From assembly GCA_012522035.1 (NCBI GenBank), contig JAAYLF010000141.1, forward strand, positions 1 through 14,701: a DNA stretch of 14,701 bases, in the 5' to 3' direction. Below are positions 1 to 7,029 of the stretch, piece after piece. The stretch comes from Clostridiaceae bacterium. GTDB taxonomy: Bacteria > Bacillota > Clostridia > UBA1212 > DUPL01. Made by a program: the position numbers and the translations under genes. The first letter of the stretch is position 1; each line of letters starts with the position of its first letter. Under the pieces are notes generated by a model. That model saw nothing but the letters and a program-made list of their open reading frames with translations, searched no databases and was not told the DNA's origin.

Positions 1-27
1 TCTTTTTTAGTCCCAAAAATGATAAAA

Positions 28-67
28 TTCCATATGAAATACTTCGACATCTGTATTTCATATGGAA
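28..67 (-). terminator. Inverted repeat downstream of thiI, probable terminator
   Basis: Two perfect 15-base arms (28-42 and 53-67) flank a 10-base loop. On the minus strand the hairpin is followed by TTTTATCATTTTT, as expected for an intrinsic terminator. It lies about 95 bases past the natural end of thiI, so it probably ends the long ylxM-to-thiI transcript. The stem is AT-rich, which is weaker than usual, and an unrelated palindromic repeat cannot be excluded. The rest of 1-162 shows no gene that I can support. Confidence 0.6.
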
Positions 68-162
68 AAAAACACGAATAGGTTGAAATTAACCTTACAA
101 AGTGGATTTTACTTTTTCATTTGACCCAAAAAAGTGCGACAAGCCTTTCATCACCATATATT

Positions 163-324
163 CTACTCCACAATGAGAAGCTCCATACTGTCAAAAGCTT
201 CTTTCTCCAGAGTCTCAAAATCAAATCTTTCTTCCTGTTTTATGACTTCGTCAAGATTCGGTCTGGTTTTTGGATCCCTTGGAGGAAAAATTGTGCAGCA
301 ATCTTCATACGGAATTATGCTGGT
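163..324 (-). pseudogene. thiI: C-terminal 53 codons of thiI, cut off by an in-frame TAG
   Basis: Directly after the TAG at 325-327 the same frame continues for 53 codons to a second TAG at 163-165. The translation begins TSIIPYEDCCTIF and goes on through a PKTRP segment and an acidic helical tail ending MELLIVE. This is the expected end of rhodanese-less ThiI proteins of Firmicutes, where the junction normally reads like T(Y/F)ETSI.PYEDCC. Joined across the TAG, the protein would be 389-391 residues, a normal length. No start codon with a ribosome site precedes the fragment, so it is probably made only by readthrough, or the TAG is an error. Confidence 0.85.
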
Positions 325-1332
325 CTAAAAAGTATCGATTTTTCTTGCAATGTCAATTACTTCAGTCTTGTCCATTCCAATTAAAGGTCTGAAAACAGGC
401 ATGTTTACAGCATTGTCTGTACAATACAAGGAATGCATTGTCTGACTTGCCACCTGTCCAATACTTTCCCCTGTAACAAGCGCCATGCAGCCTGTTTGTC
501 TTGCAATCTTTTCTGCCAGACGCATCATGGACCTTCTCATAATGATGGTACTGTAGGACTGTTCACATCTTTTATTGATCTCTAGCTGTATATCAGTAAA
601 AGGCACAATATACAGTTTTATAGTACCGCAGTAGCTTGCAAGAATTTTTGCAAGGTCAATAACCTTGCCTTTTGCCCTTTCGCTGGTATAAGGGTAACTG
701 TGGTAATGCACGCATACCAACTCCACACCTCTTTTTGCCACCATATAACCTGCTACAGGACTGTCAATACCTCCTGAAAGCAGCAAGCATCCCCTGCCAT
801 TTGAGCCAACTGGCATTCCTCTATGCCCTTCAACAATATCCGTATAAACATAGGTTTTTTCTCTAACCTCGACAAACAATATAAAGTCGGGATTGTTTAC
901 GTCCACCTTTACGGAAGGAGAAAAATTCTTCAATATATATGCTCCAAGTTCACTGCATATTTCCGGAGATTTCAAATGAAACGACTTGTCTCCCCTTTTT
1001 GCTTCAACCTTGAAGGTCATGCTTTCACTGCCAAGTTTTTTTCCAACCACGTGTTGCACGGCTTTCTTGATTTCCTCCATGTCGTTATCAACACACACGG
1101 CAACACTGACAGAAACAATGCCAAATACATTTGTCAGTTTGTCTACAGCCTTGTCTATATCAAAATTATTTTTTCCTGTGATAAAGAATCTTGACTGCGA
1201 CCAGTTGATCTCAAACTCTCCGCAGTCCTTCATTGCCTTCCTCATATTTGAAGCAAGCTTGTTTTCAAAGTTTTTTCTATTTAATCCCTTTAAAGCAATT
1301 TCTCCAATTCTGGCCAAAATAACTTTTTCCAT
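325..1332 (-). CDS. thiI: tRNA 4-thiouridine synthase ThiI, truncated by an in-frame TAG
   Basis: ThiI adenylates U8 of tRNA and transfers sulfur to make 4-thiouridine; in many bacteria it also serves thiamin thiazole synthesis. Visible are an N-terminal ferredoxin-like region, a THUMP domain (about residues 60-165) and the PP-loop ATP-binding motif SGGIDSP (about 186-192). The reading stops at KIDTF, where the family continues with E-T-S-I; that continuation lies in frame just beyond the TAG. Start: an ATG at 1338 is only 1 base from the AGGTGG site, while ATG 1332 (MEKVILARIGEIALKG) sits 7 bases away and matches the usual N-terminus, so I prefer 1332. The gene directly follows the cysteine desulfurase, its likely sulfur donor, and its ribosome site overlaps that gene's TAG stop. 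Whether the 335-residue product works is unknown, because the lost tail includes the conserved YEDCC segment. Confidence 0.9.
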   Translation of the reverse strand: MEKVILARIGEIALKGLNRKNFENKLASNMRKAMKDCGEFEINWSQSRFFITGKNNFDIDKAVDKLTNVFGIVSVSVAVCVDNDMEEIKKAVQHVVGKKLGSESMTFKVEAKRGDKSFHLKSPEICSELGAYILKNFSPSVKVDVNNPDFILFVEVREKTYVYTDIVEGHRGMPVGSNGRGCLLLSGGIDSPVAGYMVAKRGVELVCVHYHSYPYTSERAKGKVIDLAKILASYCGTIKLYIVPFTDIQLEINKRCEQSYSTIIMRRSMMRLAEKIARQTGCMALVTGESIGQVASQTMHSLYCTDNAVNMPVFRPLIGMDKTEVIDIARKIDTF

Positions 1333-1343
1333 ATCCATTCCAC

Positions 1344-2492
1344 CTATCTGGTTCTTCTAAGCATTGATACTTCTTCTTTGATAATTCCCACCGCTTCCAC
1401 TGCCTCGTCCAGTGTGTTTTGGGAGCTGAAACTTATCCTGATTGCCCCATCAATAATATTGTTTGGTATATTCATTGCTGACAGCACATGGCTTCTTTTG
1501 CTCTTCCTTGTGGAACAGGCAGAACCTGTGGACACATATACTCCTTTTGCTTCAAGACTGTGCAAAAGAACTTCACCCTTGATTCCCTCAAAAGCCACAT
1601 TGAGAATGTATGGCAGACTGCTTTCAAGATTTGATATTACATGCACCCTTTTCTCCTTGCCTAGTTCTTTTGCAACATAGTCTCTAATTTCCTTTACCTT
1701 TTCATGGTTTTCTTCTAGATTACCGCAAGCAATTCTTGCTACCTCGGCAAAGCCTGCAATTCCAGGAAGATTCTCGGTACCTGATCTTAATCCGCCTTCC
1801 TGCCCTCCACCAAATATAACAGGCTCAATACGTATTCCTCTTTTAACATATAAAGCTCCAATACCTCTGGGACCACCAATCTTGTGGGCACTAATGCTGA
1901 GCATGTCACAATTCAAATCTTTTATGTCGATTCTTAGCTTTCCAAAACTTTGAACACAGTCTGTATGAAATGCCGTGTTTTCATTCTTTGCCTTTATAGC
2001 TTTGCATATCTCCTTAACAGGCAAAATGCTGCCTGTTTCACTATTCACATGTTGTACAGACACAAGTACCGTTTTTTCATTAACCTTGTCCCTTATCCAT
2101 TCCAAATCAGGAATTCCATTTTTGTCAACAGGAATATATTCCACATTATACCCCTGTTCAGACAGATACCTTGCACATTCCAGGACAGACGGATGTTCCG
2201 TCTCCGTAACCATTACATGATTTCCCTTTCTTGGATTTGCCCTTGCATAACCTATAATTGCAAGATTGTTGGACTCGCTGCCGCCGGATGTGAACACGAT
2301 TTCCTTTTCATCGCAGTTCATCAAAGCGGAGAATATCTGGCGGTTTCTTCTAAGTTCCTTTTCTGCTTCATATCCAAGAATGTGCAAAGATGAAGGATTG
2401 CCGTAATACTTCTCAGCTGTTTGAACCATGACCCTGGACACAATATTCAATTGTTTCGTTGTTGCGGAATTATCAAAGTATATTTCTCTCAT
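1344..2492 (-). CDS. Cysteine desulfurase (NifS/IscS family, NifZ-like)
   Basis: This PLP enzyme removes sulfur from L-cysteine, leaving alanine and a protein persulfide. The 382-residue protein has the family signatures in order: FDNSATT at the N-terminus, a GNPSSLH segment, TSGGSESNN (PLP phosphate site), TEHPSV with the PLP-stacking His100, SAHKIGGPRG with the Schiff-base Lys204, GGGQEGGLRSGTEN, and STGSACSTRK with the catalytic Cys326. Its start overlaps the trmD stop by 4 bases (ATGA), and AAAGGAGAG lies inside the end of trmD. thiI follows immediately. In B. subtilis the desulfurase NifZ is paired with ThiI and feeds 4-thiouridine synthesis; I infer the same role here rather than general Fe-S assembly, since no iscU or iscR is adjacent. 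The gene ends in TAG, and reading past it gives nothing like a protein continuation. Confidence 0.93.
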   Translation of the reverse strand: MREIYFDNSATTKQLNIVSRVMVQTAEKYYGNPSSLHILGYEAEKELRRNRQIFSALMNCDEKEIVFTSGGSESNNLAIIGYARANPRKGNHVMVTETEHPSVLECARYLSEQGYNVEYIPVDKNGIPDLEWIRDKVNEKTVLVSVQHVNSETGSILPVKEICKAIKAKNENTAFHTDCVQSFGKLRIDIKDLNCDMLSISAHKIGGPRGIGALYVKRGIRIEPVIFGGGQEGGLRSGTENLPGIAGFAEVARIACGNLEENHEKVKEIRDYVAKELGKEKRVHVISNLESSLPYILNVAFEGIKGEVLLHSLEAKGVYVSTGSACSTRKSKRSHVLSAMNIPNNIIDGAIRISFSSQNTLDEAVEAVGIIKEEVSMLRRTR

Positions 2493-3196
2493 TTGTCCAT
2501 ATTCTCTCCTTTAATGTAAGCCTCATACAAGTCGGGTCTTTTCCTTTTTGTTCTTTCCAGGGACTGCTCCCTTCTCCACTTTTCAATTTCCGCATGATGG
2601 CCTGAGAGAAGAATATCAGGCACTTTTTTTCCGTTTATCTCATAGGGTCTTGTGTATTGAGGATACTCAAGCAGCCCGTTTACATGTGATTCGGACATTA
2701 TTGCTTCTTCAGATGACAAAACGCCAGGAATGAGTCTTCCAACACAATCTGCAAGCACCATGGCGGGAATATCGCCGCCTGTCAATACATAATCTCCAAT
2801 GGAAATCTCTTCATCCACTATATCTTCAAGAACCCTTTCGTCCACCCCTTCGTAGTGACCGCAAAGAATCACAAGATGAGATCTTTTACTCAGTTCCATG
2901 GCTTTTTTCTGCGTCAGAACCTGGCCCTGAGGCGACATGTATATGCACCAGGGCCTGTCCTCCGAATTGTTCTTAATATCCATGAAAGCATCGTATATGG
3001 GCTGATAAGACATGACAAGACCGGGACCGCCACCGTAAGGATAATCATCCACCTTCTTGTGCTTGTCCTTGCTGTAGTCCCTTATCTGATAGTATCTGAA
3101 ATCAAGTATTCCTTTTTCAATAGCCCTGCCGATTATGCTTTCATCAAAGCAGGCTTTTAAAACATTGGGGAACAAAGTCAAAAAATCAATCCTCAT
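2489..3196 (-). CDS. trmD: tRNA (guanine-N1)-methyltransferase TrmD
   Basis: TrmD methylates G37 next to the anticodon using S-adenosylmethionine, which prevents +1 frameshifting. The 235-residue protein is close to the usual 235-250 and is a SPOUT-fold (trefoil knot) enzyme. It begins MRIDFLTLFP and contains DDYPYGGGPGLVM, the knot/SAM region ILCGHYEGVDERV, and ISIGDYVLTGGD. Later come the hinge region with LEYPQYTRP and a C-terminal basic RTKRKRPDL segment. The gene overlaps the end of rimM by 11 bases and the next gene by 4, so translation is probably coupled. RimM-TrmD is a standard pairing. In many bacteria rplS follows, but here a cysteine desulfurase does. Confidence 0.97.
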   Translation of the reverse strand: MRIDFLTLFPNVLKACFDESIIGRAIEKGILDFRYYQIRDYSKDKHKKVDDYPYGGGPGLVMSYQPIYDAFMDIKNNSEDRPWCIYMSPQGQVLTQKKAMELSKRSHLVILCGHYEGVDERVLEDIVDEEISIGDYVLTGGDIPAMVLADCVGRLIPGVLSSEEAIMSESHVNGLLEYPQYTRPYEINGKKVPDILLSGHHAEIEKWRREQSLERTKRKRPDLYEAYIKGENMDK

Positions 3197-3710
3197 AGTA
3201 AATATCCTTTAATCCTGGTAATAGTTCTACAATGATTTTCCTGTTCTCAATATCGATAAGCTTGACCACTTTTTCCAAAGCCGGCACAAGTATCGATTTG
3301 CCTTCATCATTTACCACATCGTAAACATCATTGCTGCCCGTCTCAAATACATCCTTCACTTTACCAAGAATCTCGCCTGTATGCTCGTATACCGTGCAGC
3401 CAACAAGGTCTGCTACAAAATATCTACCTTCAGGCAGAGTAATGGCATCCTCCCTGGAGACGGAAATATAGGCTCCTTTAAGATTCAGAGCCTCATCCCG
3501 TGTATCCACACCCTTCAATGAAAGAAGTATAGTGCCTTCCAAAATCCTGCAGCTTTTATACTCAAACTCTTTAACAATACCATCCTTCTCTATCCAAACT
3601 CTTTTGAGTTTTTTGAACCTGTTTGGATCCTCGGTTTCAGGTATTACCTTGAGTTCGCCCCGTATTCCATGAGCATTGACAATTTTACCAATAACAAAAC
3701 GTTCTACCAA
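3186..3710 (-). CDS. rimM: 16S rRNA processing protein RimM
   Basis: RimM binds ribosomal protein S19 and assists maturation of the 30S head. The 174-residue protein has the N-terminal RimM beta barrel (VIGKIVNAHGIRGELKV, then the TEDPNRFKKLKRVWI segment) and a C-terminal PRC-barrel (GRYFVADLVGCTVY, VPALEKVVKLID, then IVELLPGLKDI). The start is TTG at 3710: AGAGG lies 7 bases upstream, translation from there gives the family N-terminus, and no ATG is available. It follows khpA after a 95-base spacer, whereas the B. subtilis cluster has ylqD at this point. It overlaps trmD by 11 bases. Confidence 0.95.
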   Translation of the reverse strand: MVERFVIGKIVNAHGIRGELKVIPETEDPNRFKKLKRVWIEKDGIVKEFEYKSCRILEGTILLSLKGVDTRDEALNLKGAYISVSREDAITLPEGRYFVADLVGCTVYEHTGEILGKVKDVFETGSNDVYDVVNDEGKSILVPALEKVVKLIDIENRKIIVELLPGLKDIYYED

Positions 3711-3747
3711 TTTACAACCTCTTCACACATATATTCATACAAATAGC

Positions 3748-3775
3748 AAAAGAGGGAGCGGCAAACCCTTCCCCC
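3748..3775 (-). terminator. Weak hairpin with short U-run between khpA and rimM
   Basis: On the minus strand GGGGGA (3775-3770) can pair with TCCCTC (3757-3752), with one G-U pair and a 12-base loop, followed by TTTT. This resembles a weak intrinsic terminator or attenuator inside the operon. It could lower expression of rimM-trmD relative to rpsP, as happens in other rpsP-rimM-trmD operons. The stem is short, so this is tentative. Nothing else in the 3711-3805 spacer suggests a gene. Confidence 0.3.
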
Positions 3776-3805
3776 AATAATACAGCTCATGACTAAATGA
3801 TAGTG

Positions 3806-4033
3806 TCAAACTATGTCCACATACACCGGCTTGTCTTCATTTCTGGATGCTGCTTTGATAACAGTCCTAATTGCTTTAGCTATGCGTCCATCCTTGCCAA
3901 TGACTTTTCCCATATCCTCTTCAGCAACACTAAGTTGCAGTGTAATCGCCTTCTCAGTCTCAATCTGATTAACAGACACCGCATCCGGATCGTCAACCAA
4001 TTGTCGGGCGATATAAGCGAGCAGCTCTTTCAT
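3806..4033 (-). CDS. khpA: KH-domain RNA-binding protein KhpA (YlqC)
   Basis: This 75-residue single-KH-domain protein matches the KhpA/YlqC family. In Gram-positive bacteria that family pairs with KhpB and binds many RNAs, affecting cell division and elongation. The KH core is GKVIGKDGRIAKAIR, with the GxxG loop as GKDG, and the protein ends PVYVDIV. I chose the ATG at 4033 (MKELLAYIARQLVDDP) because GGAGGA lies 7 bases upstream. An upstream in-frame TTG at 4048 overlaps that ribosome site and cannot be the start. It sits 19 bases after rpsP, the usual rpsP-khpA order. Confidence 0.93.
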   Translation of the reverse strand: MKELLAYIARQLVDDPDAVSVNQIETEKAITLQLSVAEEDMGKVIGKDGRIAKAIRTVIKAASRNEDKPVYVDIV

Positions 4034-4052
4034 AAAGCAATCCTCCAATCTC

Positions 4053-4301
4053 TTACTCAGCTGTTTTCTCAGTTACTTTCTTGTACAGAGCTTTGACAGT
4101 GTCAGTCATCTGCGCACCATTCTTAAGCCAATAGTCTGCCCTTTCGACATCTATCTTGATTTCAGCAGGATCCACAAGTGGATTGTAGGTTCCTATCTCT
4201 TCGATAAATCTGCCGTCTCTGGCATTCCTTGAGTCAGCTACAACAACTCTATAATATGGAGCTTTTTTAGCACCTATTCTTTTAAGTCTGATCTTTACCA
4301 T
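4053..4301 (-). CDS. rpsP: 30S ribosomal protein S16
   Basis: S16 is a primary-binding protein of the 30S body and is needed for assembly. The 82-residue product begins MVKIRLKRIGAKKAPYYRVV and contains DSRNARDGRFIEEIGTYNP and ADYWLKNGAQ, all hallmark S16 segments. The start is ATG 4301, with a near-perfect AAAGGAGGTG 6 bases upstream. The in-frame GTG at 4310 lies inside that site and is rejected. The gene ends in TAA and lies between ffh (32 bases upstream) and khpA. Confidence 0.97.
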   Translation of the reverse strand: MVKIRLKRIGAKKAPYYRVVVADSRNARDGRFIEEIGTYNPLVDPAEIKIDVERADYWLKNGAQMTDTVKALYKKVTEKTAE

Positions 4302-4333
4302 ACCAAGCACCTCCTTTGTTTTATTCAGCTATG

Positions 4334-5662
4334 TTAAAAAGGTAATCGCATTTTGCCAAAACCTTTCTTGCCTGCACCTTGCATCATCTTCATCATTCTT
4401 TTGATGTTTTCAAAATCCTTTATCACCCGGTTAACATCCTGCACGGTTGTGCCGCTACCCTGGGCAATTCTTTTTCTGCGACTTGCATTAAGTATTGAAG
4501 GATCTCTTCTTTCTTTCAAAGTCATTGAACGAATAATCGCTTCAGTCTTTACAAGCTTTTTTTCGTCAATGTCTTCCTCGTTTATCTTGCCTGCCACTCC
4601 TGGCAGCAACCCAAGTATACTGCTTATACCACCCATTTTCTTGACTTGCTGCATCTGCTCAAGAAAATCGTCCAATGTGAACTGCTGCTTGCGCATCTTC
4701 TTTTCCAGCTCTTCGGCCTTTTCAAGGTCGATGGCTTCCATGGCCTTGTCTATTAACGTCAGCACGTCTCCCATGCCAAGGATACGGTCAGCCATTCGGT
4801 CCGGATAGAAGATTTCAAAGTCATTCATCTTCTCGCCCACGGACGAGAATTTTACAGGTTTGCTGGTTACAGCTTTTACTGACAAGGCAGCACCGCCGCG
4901 GGTATCACTGTCAAGCTTGGACAGGATTATGCCGGTGATATCAAGTCTATCATTGAAGGTCTTTGCCACATTTGCGGCATCCTGACCAGTCATTGCATCT
5001 ACTACCAGCAGTATTTCGGAAGGATTTGTTGCTTTCTTTATTTCTTCCAGTTCCACCATAAGTTCTTCATCTATCTGCAGTCTTCCTGCAGTATCGATGA
5101 TTACTATGTCATTAAGTCCCCTGAGTGCCTGTTTAAGTGCATTTTTTGCAATATTGACAGGATTTGCATCAGTTCCTTCCTGATATACATTAACACCAAT
5201 TTGTCCACCTAGTACTTCCAACTGCTTTACTGCAGCAGGTCTGTACAAGTCACAGGCAACCAATAGAGGGTTCTTTCCCTGTTTTTTCAGATGAAGAGCA
5301 AGCTTTCCCGAGGCTGTAGTCTTACCAGAACCCTGAAGTCCGCATAATATGATTACATTCGGTGGTGTTTTTGAAAGATCCAATATTGATTCTTTTGAAC
5401 CCAAAAGCTCCGTAAGCTCATCGTTGATAATCTTTACTATCTGCTGGCCTGGAGAAAGGCTTTGTATGACTTCCTGTCCAACGGCCTTCTCAGACACATT
5501 TGCGATAAAATCCTTGACGACTTTGTAGTTGACGTCAGCTTCAAGAAGCGCCAGTCGGATTTCACGCATAAAGGATTTTACATCCTTTTCCGTTACCCTT
5601 GTCTGACCTCTAAGCTTCTTTATTGTCTTTTGCAATTTTTCAGACAAACTTTCAAATGCCAT
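4334..5662 (-). CDS. ffh: Signal recognition particle protein Ffh
   Basis: Ffh is the GTPase of the signal recognition particle. It binds SRP RNA and hydrophobic nascent chains and docks with FtsY at the membrane. The 442-residue protein (usual size about 445) has an N-terminal four-helix bundle, then GTPase motifs GLQGSGKTT (108-116), DLYRPAA (138-144), DTAGR (190-194) and the G4 motif SKLD (248-251), followed by DTRGGAALS. The M domain (from about 328) carries the methionine-rich finger loop, the RNA-binding RRKRIAQGSG segment and a Met-rich C-terminus (RMMKMMQGAG). The G4 loop reads SKLDSD rather than the commoner TKLDGD, a mild variation. It lies 8 bases after ylxM, with AGGTGG upstream of the ATG. 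Confidence 0.97.
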   Translation of the reverse strand: MAFESLSEKLQKTIKKLRGQTRVTEKDVKSFMREIRLALLEADVNYKVVKDFIANVSEKAVGQEVIQSLSPGQQIVKIINDELTELLGSKESILDLSKTPPNVIILCGLQGSGKTTASGKLALHLKKQGKNPLLVACDLYRPAAVKQLEVLGGQIGVNVYQEGTDANPVNIAKNALKQALRGLNDIVIIDTAGRLQIDEELMVELEEIKKATNPSEILLVVDAMTGQDAANVAKTFNDRLDITGIILSKLDSDTRGGAALSVKAVTSKPVKFSSVGEKMNDFEIFYPDRMADRILGMGDVLTLIDKAMEAIDLEKAEELEKKMRKQQFTLDDFLEQMQQVKKMGGISSILGLLPGVAGKINEEDIDEKKLVKTEAIIRSMTLKERRDPSILNASRRKRIAQGSGTTVQDVNRVIKDFENIKRMMKMMQGAGKKGFGKMRLPF

Positions 5663-5670
5663 TAAACCAC

Positions 5671-6027
5671 CTACAAGCTTGTAATAATGCCAACCAGTTT
5701 GCTCTCAATGCTTGAGAGAATATTCCGGTTGTCTTCACTTAGTTCTTCGTCGTTTAAGAATGTAAAATCATACTGAATAGATTCCAGCTGCTTTTTTACA
5801 TTCAGAAACCTCTTCAAAAGCCCCAGTTTTTCCTCATACTCATAGAGTGCAGCTCTGCCACGTTTTATAAAATCGTGCACTCCCTGCCTGCTTATCTTCA
5901 TCTCTTCGGCAATCTCTGCCAGGCTGAGATCATGATTGTGATGCAGCTCAAGACACTTAAGCTGGCTTGGTGTCAGAAGCTGGCCATAAAGGTCAATCAG
6001 CATGCTAATTTCGTAAATATCTTTCAC
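5671..6027 (-). CDS. ylxM: YlxM-family helix-turn-helix protein, SRP-associated
   Basis: YlxM proteins (UPF0122) are small helix-turn-helix proteins almost always encoded just upstream of ffh. In streptococci the homologue modulates SRP assembly and activity. The 118-residue product has an N-terminal ISMLIDLYGQLLT segment and a helix-turn-helix LSLAEIAEEMKISRQGVHDFIKR, then a coiled C-terminal half. I prefer the GTG start at 6027: AAGGTGG lies 6 bases upstream and the resulting start, (M)KDIYEISML, matches the family. An in-frame TTG at 6033 abuts the ribosome site. It is the first gene after the promoter at 6081-6109 and ends in TAG. Confidence 0.92.
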   Translation of the reverse strand: MKDIYEISMLIDLYGQLLTPSQLKCLELHHNHDLSLAEIAEEMKISRQGVHDFIKRGRAALYEYEEKLGLLKRFLNVKKQLESIQYDFTFLNDEELSEDNRNILSSIESKLVGIITSL

Positions 6028-6050
6028 AAGCAACCACCTTCCCTCGCCCA

Positions 6051-6073
6051 GTTCAAAGCTGTAAAGCTTGAAC
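6051..6073 (-). other. Stem-loop at the predicted 5' end of the ylxM-ffh mRNA
   Basis: On the minus strand GTTCAAGCT (6073-6065) pairs with AGCTTTGAAC (6060-6051) around a TTAC loop, with one bulged base. The predicted start site for the 6081-6109 promoter is near 6074, so the RNA would begin almost at the hairpin. A 5'-terminal stem often stabilises mRNA in Firmicutes. That role is inferred; only the pairing is seen. There is no U-run, so it is not a terminator. Confidence 0.5.
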
Positions 6074-6080
6074 TCTTTAC

Positions 6081-6109
6081 AATATACAATAAAAGAATAT
6101 ATTTGTCAA
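6081..6109 (-). promoter_or_regulatory. Sigma-A promoter for the ylxM-ffh-rpsP operon
   Basis: TTGACA (6109-6104), exactly 17 bases, then TATATT (6086-6081): five of six bases match at -10 and all six at -35. The start site should be near 6074, giving a leader of about 47 bases to the ylxM GTG. The -35 box begins 9 bases beyond the ftsY stop and no terminator intervenes, so smc-ftsY transcripts probably also run into ylxM-ffh. Confidence 0.85.
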
Positions 6110-6117
6110 GAAAAAAA

Positions 6118-7029
6118 TCATTCAAACAGGGCTTTTACATAATCTTTTGCATTAAACGTCTGAAGGTCGTGTATACCTTCTCCAACACCGACCAGTCTTA
6201 CAGGAATGCCCAAATCAGCACAAATGGAAACTATGATTCCTCCCTTTGAAGTACCATCCAGTTTGGTCAGGATAATTCCAGTAATATTTGCCACATCCTT
6301 GAAGGCTTTTGCCTGGTTTACCGCATTCTGTCCTGTGGTGGAATCCAGCACAAGAAATACCTCTTTTCTTGCATGGGGCATTTCCTTTTCAACCACCCTT
6401 GCCATTTTTGCAAGTTCGTCCATGAGATTCTTTTTGTTATGCAGTCTGCCTGCCGTGTCACAAATCAATACATCCACATTCCTTGCTATTGCAGCCTGGC
6501 AAGCATCAAACAAAACACTAGACGGATCCGAGCCTTCCTTCTGCTTTATAATATCCACATCCGCCCTTTTTGCCCAGATAACAAGCTGATCAATCGCAGC
6601 TGCCCTGAAGGTGTCGCCTGCAGCTAGGAGAACCTTTTTGCCTGACTTCTTGTACAGATGTGCCATTTTTCCAACGGATGTAGTCTTTCCTACTCCATTG
6701 ACACCAATAACGGTTATGACCACAGGTGTTGCATCCAGGTCGAGACCTTTGGCACTTTCTCCTTCCAGAAGTTTGGCGATTTCCTCCTGAAGATATGCTT
6801 TTACGACTTCAGCATCTGTTACCCTGTCGGCTTTGACCCTTTCCCTAAGACTGTCCATAATCCTTTCAGTGGTTGGAACACCAAAATCTGAACTTATCAA
6901 AACATCTTCCAAAGACTCGAACAGTTCTTCATCTACTTTTCCAAAAGACGCCAATACGGCATCTATTTTCCCCATAAAGCTTTCTTTTGTTTTTTTAAGA
7001 CCACTCTTCAGCTTGTCAAAAAAACTCAT
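6118..7029 (-). CDS. ftsY: Signal recognition particle receptor FtsY
   Basis: FtsY is the membrane-associated GTPase that receives Ffh-ribosome complexes. The 303-residue protein has a short N-terminal basic region (FFDKLKSGLKKTKESF, likely the lipid-binding helix) without the long acidic A domain of E. coli, as is typical of Firmicutes. The NG domain shows GVNGVGKTT (109-117), DTFRAAA (139-145), DTAGR (191-195), TKLDGTSKGG (255-264) and GVGEGIHDLQ (281-290). Its ATG overlaps the smc TGA by 4 bases (ATGA), so translation is coupled to smc. Its partner ffh lies two genes downstream, giving a compact SRP cluster. Confidence 0.97.
   Translation of the reverse strand: MSFFDKLKSGLKKTKESFMGKIDAVLASFGKVDEELFESLEDVLISSDFGVPTTERIMDSLRERVKADRVTDAEVVKAYLQEEIAKLLEGESAKGLDLDATPVVITVIGVNGVGKTTSVGKMAHLYKKSGKKVLLAAGDTFRAAAIDQLVIWAKRADVDIIKQKEGSDPSSVLFDACQAAIARNVDVLICDTAGRLHNKKNLMDELAKMARVVEKEMPHARKEVFLVLDSTTGQNAVNQAKAFKDVANITGIILTKLDGTSKGGIIVSICADLGIPVRLVGVGEGIHDLQTFNAKDYVKALFE

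Noticed and set aside
4034..4048. Upstream TTG start for khpA (80 residues)
   Set aside because: The extra codons contain the GGAGGA ribosome site of the ATG at 4033.
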